A DNA stretch of 64,000 nt from Hoplostethus atlanticus. Taxonomy: Eukaryota > Chordata > Actinopteri > Trachichthyiformes > Trachichthyidae. The notes below the pieces were generated by a model. The model was given only the letters and a program-made list of their open reading frames with translations. It did not search any database and was not told where the DNA came from. The stretch spans positions 1,643,501-1,707,500 of the forward strand of contig JAXDDX010000012.1 in NCBI GenBank assembly GCA_034670405.1. Direction: 5' to 3'. The translations under genes and the position numbers were made by a program. Below are positions 63,286 through 64,000 of this stretch, one piece after another (the first letter of the stretch is position 1; each line of letters starts with the position of its first letter).

Positions 63286-63832
63286 CCTCAAAGCCACTCT
63301 TAATTCATCCCGCTGCTGCTCGTCGGGTTTCAAAATCACGGCTGCTTCAACGATTTTTCATCACTGAGCCACAGTATCTCACTGGTGTCTCACTGTGAAT
63401 CGATGTCTTCCCTACGTCTCTGTGTGTTGAAACCTCCAGGACTGGTGCTGAAATTTAACTCGCTTACTCCTACCTCTCCCATCACTGACATCTGAACAGC
63501 ATGACTCCGGTAGAGGTGTTACATGGTAAAGTGAGGGAGGTATGAGAGGCAGAGACTAGTAATCCCCCCGACCCCCTTGCAGAATCTCACGGACGGAGCC
63601 AGAACTGTTGTGGATCCATGAAATTGAATCCAAACCGTTTGGCTCACTTCTCTGTTTTCCTTCCTATTCCCTTTCCATTGCAGCTGCTTCTACTCTTGAT
63701 TATGTCCTTTCTCTGTGTGTATTTCCACTTCCCATGGCCATGCCTTCATAGGAGCCAGTCTTTGCCTCTACTTTTTCCTCTCCTCCTGAGTCCCCTCTCC
63801 ACACCCCTCCCCCCGACGAGCCAACCAGCCAG
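37979..63832 (+). CDS. svil: svil: supervillin/archvillin, N-terminal part (20 coding exons resolved, 3'-partial)
   Basis: Supervillin is a large membrane-associated F-actin and myosin-II-binding protein of the villin/gelsolin superfamily. It acts in cell spreading, podosomes, cytokinesis and muscle costameres (family knowledge). Identification rests on blocks seen here that match remembered vertebrate supervillin: [109 protein letters not shown] and [20 protein letters not shown]. All exon-exon phases agree across the 20 exons, except that exons 8, 14 and 16 carry apparent +1 frame breaks. Only the disordered N-terminal half is present; the gelsolin-like repeats and headpiece lie past 64000. 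Whether this is the svila or svilb paralogue cannot be told from sequence alone. Confidence 0.95.
38037..41457. other. svil: svil intron 1
   Basis: Donor GTAAGG, acceptor CCTTAG. It contains a short CA tract at about 38951-38970 and a possible alternative terminal exon at 38709. No other gene seen. Confidence 0.55.
41458..41521 (+). CDS. svil: svil coding exon 2
   Basis: A 64-nt exon with acceptor TTCCATCCTTAG and donor AAG|GTAAGA, entering in phase 1 and leaving in phase 2. It encodes [20 protein letters not shown] then LR. It is open only in the phase required by exon 1. Confidence 0.7.
42675..42766 (+). CDS. svil: svil coding exon 3
   Basis: A 92-nt exon between CTGCACCCCTCAG and G|GTGAGT, entering phase 2 and leaving phase 1. 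It encodes [20 protein letters not shown] followed by [11 protein letters not shown]. The composition is acidic and lysine-rich and looks like real coding sequence. Confidence 0.75.
43792..43855 (+). CDS. svil: svil coding exon 4 (contains the mammalian-type start Met)
   Basis: A 64-nt exon, acceptor TTTTCCTTTAG, donor AG|GTGAGA. It encodes [20 protein letters not shown] then N and the split Arg codon. The Met at 43848-43850 sits immediately before [14 protein letters not shown], where human supervillin begins [10 protein letters not shown]. This Met could therefore serve as an internal start with G at -3. Confidence 0.82.
43963..44105 (+). CDS. svil: svil coding exon 5
   Basis: Follows a short 107-nt intron. 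It encodes [20 protein letters not shown], then [20 protein letters not shown] and DPCEPCG. This is the best-conserved start of supervillin, in the region reported to bind myosin II in mammals. Donor GTGAGA, leaving phase 1. A frame shadow on the minus strand is not a gene. Confidence 0.95.
44296..45034 (+). CDS. svil: svil coding exon 6
   Basis: A 739-nt exon between CTCTCTGCTCTCTAG and GG|GTGAGT, entering phase 1 and leaving phase 2. It begins [20 protein letters not shown] and carries the conserved [20 protein letters not shown] and [20 protein letters not shown] blocks, then [15 protein letters not shown], and Ser/Pro-rich disordered sequence to SILSRQG. The frame is intact for all 246 codons. 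It corresponds to the actin/myosin-binding N-terminal region of supervillin. Confidence 0.96.
45035..46971. other. svil: svil intron 6
   Basis: No gene inside. A CT-rich tract lies near 46034-46100. The intron precedes the archvillin-type block, so splice choice here would decide inclusion of exons 7-9. Confidence 0.6.
46972..47055 (+). CDS. svil: svil coding exon 7 (archvillin-type insert, part 1)
   Basis: An 84-nt symmetric exon (phase 2 in, phase 2 out). It encodes [20 protein letters not shown] then HSLINWPSR. It aligns with remembered human archvillin, which has [20 protein letters not shown] at this point. The acceptor is TTTTCATTGGTGCAG. The donor is GTACAC, weak at +3 to +5, which fits regulated splicing. 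Confidence 0.87.
47267..47313. repeat. (ATC)n microsatellite in intron 7
   Basis: About 15 ATC triplets, intronic. Confidence 0.95.
47922..48846 (+). CDS. svil: svil coding exon 8 (archvillin-type insert, part 2; contains a +1 frame break)
   Basis: Enters in phase 2 (AG|A) after TTTCCCTGAAG and encodes [20 protein letters not shown], paralleling human VKVREKLVKEESARNSPEL. That frame stops at TGA 48121-48123. The next frame is open from before 48000 to the end, with PolyQ/acidic sequence, [19 protein letters not shown], an [14 protein letters not shown] block and [15 protein letters not shown] single extra base, for example in the C run at 48058-48060, would reconcile the two. The donor is CT|GTAGGT at 48847, leaving phase 2. 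Without splicing, the frame would end PEL-stop right there. Confidence 0.88.
49362..49529 (+). CDS. svil: svil coding exon 9 (archvillin-type insert, part 3)
   Basis: A 168-nt symmetric exon (phase 2 to phase 2). It encodes [20 protein letters not shown], then [20 protein letters not shown] and [17 protein letters not shown]. It carries the first of three basic-TQPIT motifs. The acceptor GGTCCTCCAG is good. The donor GTACTG is weak at +3 to +5, like exon 7. Confidence 0.85.
50052..50086 (+). CDS. svil: svil coding exon 10 (35-nt microexon)
   Basis: Acceptor CTTTTGAAG, donor GTAAGT. Entering phase 2 and leaving phase 1, it encodes [12 protein letters not shown]. It aligns with human CTSHSETPTVD directly before DEEKVDERAKL. 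It accepts phase-2 input from exon 9 or from exon 6, so exons 7-9 can be skipped in frame. Confidence 0.85.
50087..52200. other. svil: svil intron 10
   Basis: Contains a (GATA)n array and an adjacent retroelement end at 51.8-52.0 kb. No gene seen. Confidence 0.6.
51815..51985 (-). mobile_element. (GATA)n plus truncated non-LTR retroelement end
   Basis: About 10 GATA units at 51815-51857 join TGCTTTATTGATCCCCAGGG and GGAAATTCTGGGG, a frequent fish retroelement terminus usually found next to GATA repeats. Read on the minus strand, the GATA array is the 3' tail. The rest is short and AT-rich, so the copy is heavily truncated. Confidence 0.55.
52201..52265 (+). CDS. svil: svil coding exon 11
   Basis: Acceptor CCCTCTGTAG, donor AGG|GTAAGG, entering phase 1 and leaving phase 0. 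It encodes [20 protein letters not shown] then FR, almost identical to human [20 protein letters not shown]. Strong family diagnostic. Confidence 0.96.
52930..53066 (+). CDS. svil: svil coding exon 12
   Basis: Acceptor CCCGTCCAG, donor AC|GTAAGC, entering phase 0 and leaving phase 2. It encodes [20 protein letters not shown], then [20 protein letters not shown] and VVIAAT. It matches the human EMEKSFDEQ...[23 protein letters not shown] block. The basic cluster lies in the central part of the protein. It carries the second TQPIT motif. Confidence 0.96.
53591..53686 (+). CDS. svil: svil coding exon 13
   Basis: A 96-nt symmetric exon (phase 2 to phase 2), acceptor ATACTCTAG, donor GTACAC (weak at +3 to +5). 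It encodes [20 protein letters not shown] then [20 protein letters not shown] matches human MARLPSPTVAR. Confidence 0.88.
54285..54598 (+). CDS. svil: svil coding exon 14 (tandem acceptor; apparent +1 frame break)
   Basis: Two acceptors lie 7 nt apart: CCCCTCAG|C at 54285 and CCTACAG|G at 54292. From exon 13 the first gives [20 protein letters not shown], resembling human RLQASAHQKALAKDQ, but that frame fails to reach the conserved end. The second gives an Arg/Pro-rich frame ([20 protein letters not shown]) that continues without a break into [30 protein letters not shown] and [20 protein letters not shown]. Removing one C from the run at 54387-54391 would also join the first frame to the conserved end. 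The donor is GTGGGA, leaving phase 0. It carries the third TQPIT motif. Confidence 0.92.
54892..54957 (+). CDS. svil: svil coding exon 15
   Basis: A 66-nt symmetric phase-0 exon, acceptor TTCCGCTCCAG, donor CAA|GTAAGG. It encodes [20 protein letters not shown] then LQ. SDSPV matches human IENSDSPVRS in the same order. Confidence 0.8.
55617..55892. mobile_element. CCGATAT-family DNA-transposon-like repeat, copy B (intronic)
   Basis: A 276-bp segment starts TAGGGTTATATATTGGTTAT and ends CAAAAATCATTCAAACCCTA, so the ends are inverted TAGGGTT repeats. Internal CTGCCGATATATCC and TCGGTATCAGCC words match copies A and C. There is no coding capacity. It lies in svil intron 15. Confidence 0.6.
56239..56778 (+). 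CDS. svil: svil coding exon 16 (two apparent +1 frame breaks)
   Basis: Acceptor TTTGCCACACAG, donor G|GTAAGG, entering phase 0 and leaving phase 1. The entry frame gives [20 protein letters not shown] and runs to TAG at 56350. The next frame carries [20 protein letters not shown] and runs to TGA at 56525. The third frame carries [35 protein letters not shown] (compare human VMKRKFSLRAAEFGE), an E/Q-rich stretch, and ends NAISE. Deleting one G from each of the runs at 56333-56336 and 56462-56465 would unite all three. Exon ends and phase are intact. Confidence 0.87.
56779..57797. other. svil: svil intron 16
   Basis: Contains a (GT)n tract at 57753-57788 ending in the acceptor region (CACCCACAG). 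No gene seen. Confidence 0.6.
57753..57788. repeat. (GT)n microsatellite next to an acceptor
   Basis: 18 GT units ending 9 bp before the exon-17 splice acceptor, where a polypyrimidine tract would normally be. Confidence 0.95.
57798..57951 (+). CDS. svil: svil coding exon 17
   Basis: Acceptor GCACCCACAG, donor AG|GTGAGC, entering phase 1 and leaving phase 2. It encodes [20 protein letters not shown], then [20 protein letters not shown] and [18 protein letters not shown] starts the conserved [18 protein letters not shown] block. Confidence 0.95.
57952..60607. other. svil: svil intron 17
   Basis: Contains a 13-bp tandem repeat at 58499-58550. No gene seen. A pyrimidine-rich acceptor-like site at about 59105 leads to an early stop. 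Confidence 0.6.
58499..58550. repeat. 13-bp tandem repeat, 4 units
   Basis: Four units of GATCAGACAGGCT, two of them reading GATCACACAGGCT. The pattern AABB suggests two rounds of duplication. Confidence 0.9.
60608..60740 (+). CDS. svil: svil coding exon 18
   Basis: Acceptor CCCCCTCGCAG, donor AAG|GTAACC, entering phase 2 and leaving phase 0. It encodes [20 protein letters not shown], then [20 protein letters not shown] and SFKKK. The first half matches human [20 protein letters not shown]. The second half is charged and probably helical. Confidence 0.96.
60741..62927. other. svil: svil intron 18
   Basis: Contains a perfect 16-bp inverted repeat at 62743-62776. No gene seen. Confidence 0.6.
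62743..62776. repeat. Perfect 16-bp inverted repeat, 2-nt spacer
   Basis: ACTACTCTACTTAAGG (62743-62758) and CCTTAAGTAGAGTAGT (62761-62776) are exact reverse complements separated by GG. It lies 151 bp before svil exon 19. Confidence 0.95.
62928..62981 (+). CDS. svil: svil coding exon 19 (candidate cassette)
   Basis: A 54-nt phase-0 symmetric exon with a strong acceptor (CTGCTTGTCTATAG) and donor (TGG|GTAAGG). It encodes [19 protein letters not shown] do not recall this peptide from human supervillin, so it may be an alternative exon. Confidence 0.65.
62982..63751. other. svil: svil intron 19
   Basis: Contains two (GT)n tracts at about 63178-63215 and 63255-63284 separated by 39 bp. No gene seen. 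Confidence 0.6.
63752..63832 (+). CDS. svil: svil coding exon 20 (candidate cassette)
   Basis: An 81-nt phase-0 symmetric exon, acceptor CATGCCTTCATAG, donor CAG|GTAGGA. It encodes [20 protein letters not shown] then PDEPTSQ, a Ser/Pro-rich linker. It can be included or skipped without changing frame. The gene continues beyond the right edge. Confidence 0.65.
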
Positions 63833-64000
63833 GTAGGACGTTGCACCAGGTCTTGCCGCCTGCAGAGCCTGCCTTTCGCCTGCCTGCTCGCATCTCTCTG
63901 CAATCCATACACAAATCACAAATCCCATTTTTTTAACATGCTACTTCTTGTAAAACAATTGGGCACTAGTCGCAAATGGAGACTGCGCATTAACAAGCAT

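Overview
The window looks like a euchromatic stretch of a bony-fish (probably teleost) nuclear genome. The grounds are spliced genes with long introns, very dense (CA/TG)n and other microsatellites, fish-style retroelement 3' tails, and three vertebrate-type tRNA genes. No bacterial-type operons, CRISPR arrays or integrated prophage are visible.

Layout. 1-391 holds the edge of an unidentified minus-strand ORF. 1.38-3.14 kb carries three minus-strand tRNA genes: two tRNA-Gly(UCC) in a local tandem duplication, and one tRNA-Ser(AGA). 3.1-15 kb is intergenic, with microsatellites and a retroelement tail. A possible 5' non-coding exon ends at 15225 and a second lies at 19543-19618; both may belong to the large plus-strand gene downstream. 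19.6-38 kb has no convincing coding sequence. It holds a 190-bp (TG)n tract, a 15-bp GC-rich minisatellite, a perfect 24-bp hairpin and copies of a 'CCGATAT' transposon-like repeat.

From 37979 to the right edge lies one gene, svil (supervillin/archvillin), on the plus strand. I resolved 20 coding exons by hand from splice sites, phase continuity and resemblance to remembered vertebrate supervillin. Landmarks include [77 protein letters not shown] and [20 protein letters not shown]. Only the N-terminal, intrinsically disordered, actin/myosin-binding half is present. The gelsolin-like repeats and villin headpiece must lie beyond 64000.

Main points of interest. (1) Four apparent +1 frame breaks occur in three svil exons, each removable by deleting one base from a short G or C run; base-level sequence error is likelier than gene decay. 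(2) About 90 extra N-terminal codons precede the position of the usual mammalian start. (3) Exons 7-9 form a 392-codon in-frame block that looks like the muscle archvillin insert. (4) A basic-TQPIT motif recurs in three exons. (5) A 7-nt tandem acceptor opens two reading frames in exon 14. I found no clearly new multi-gene system.
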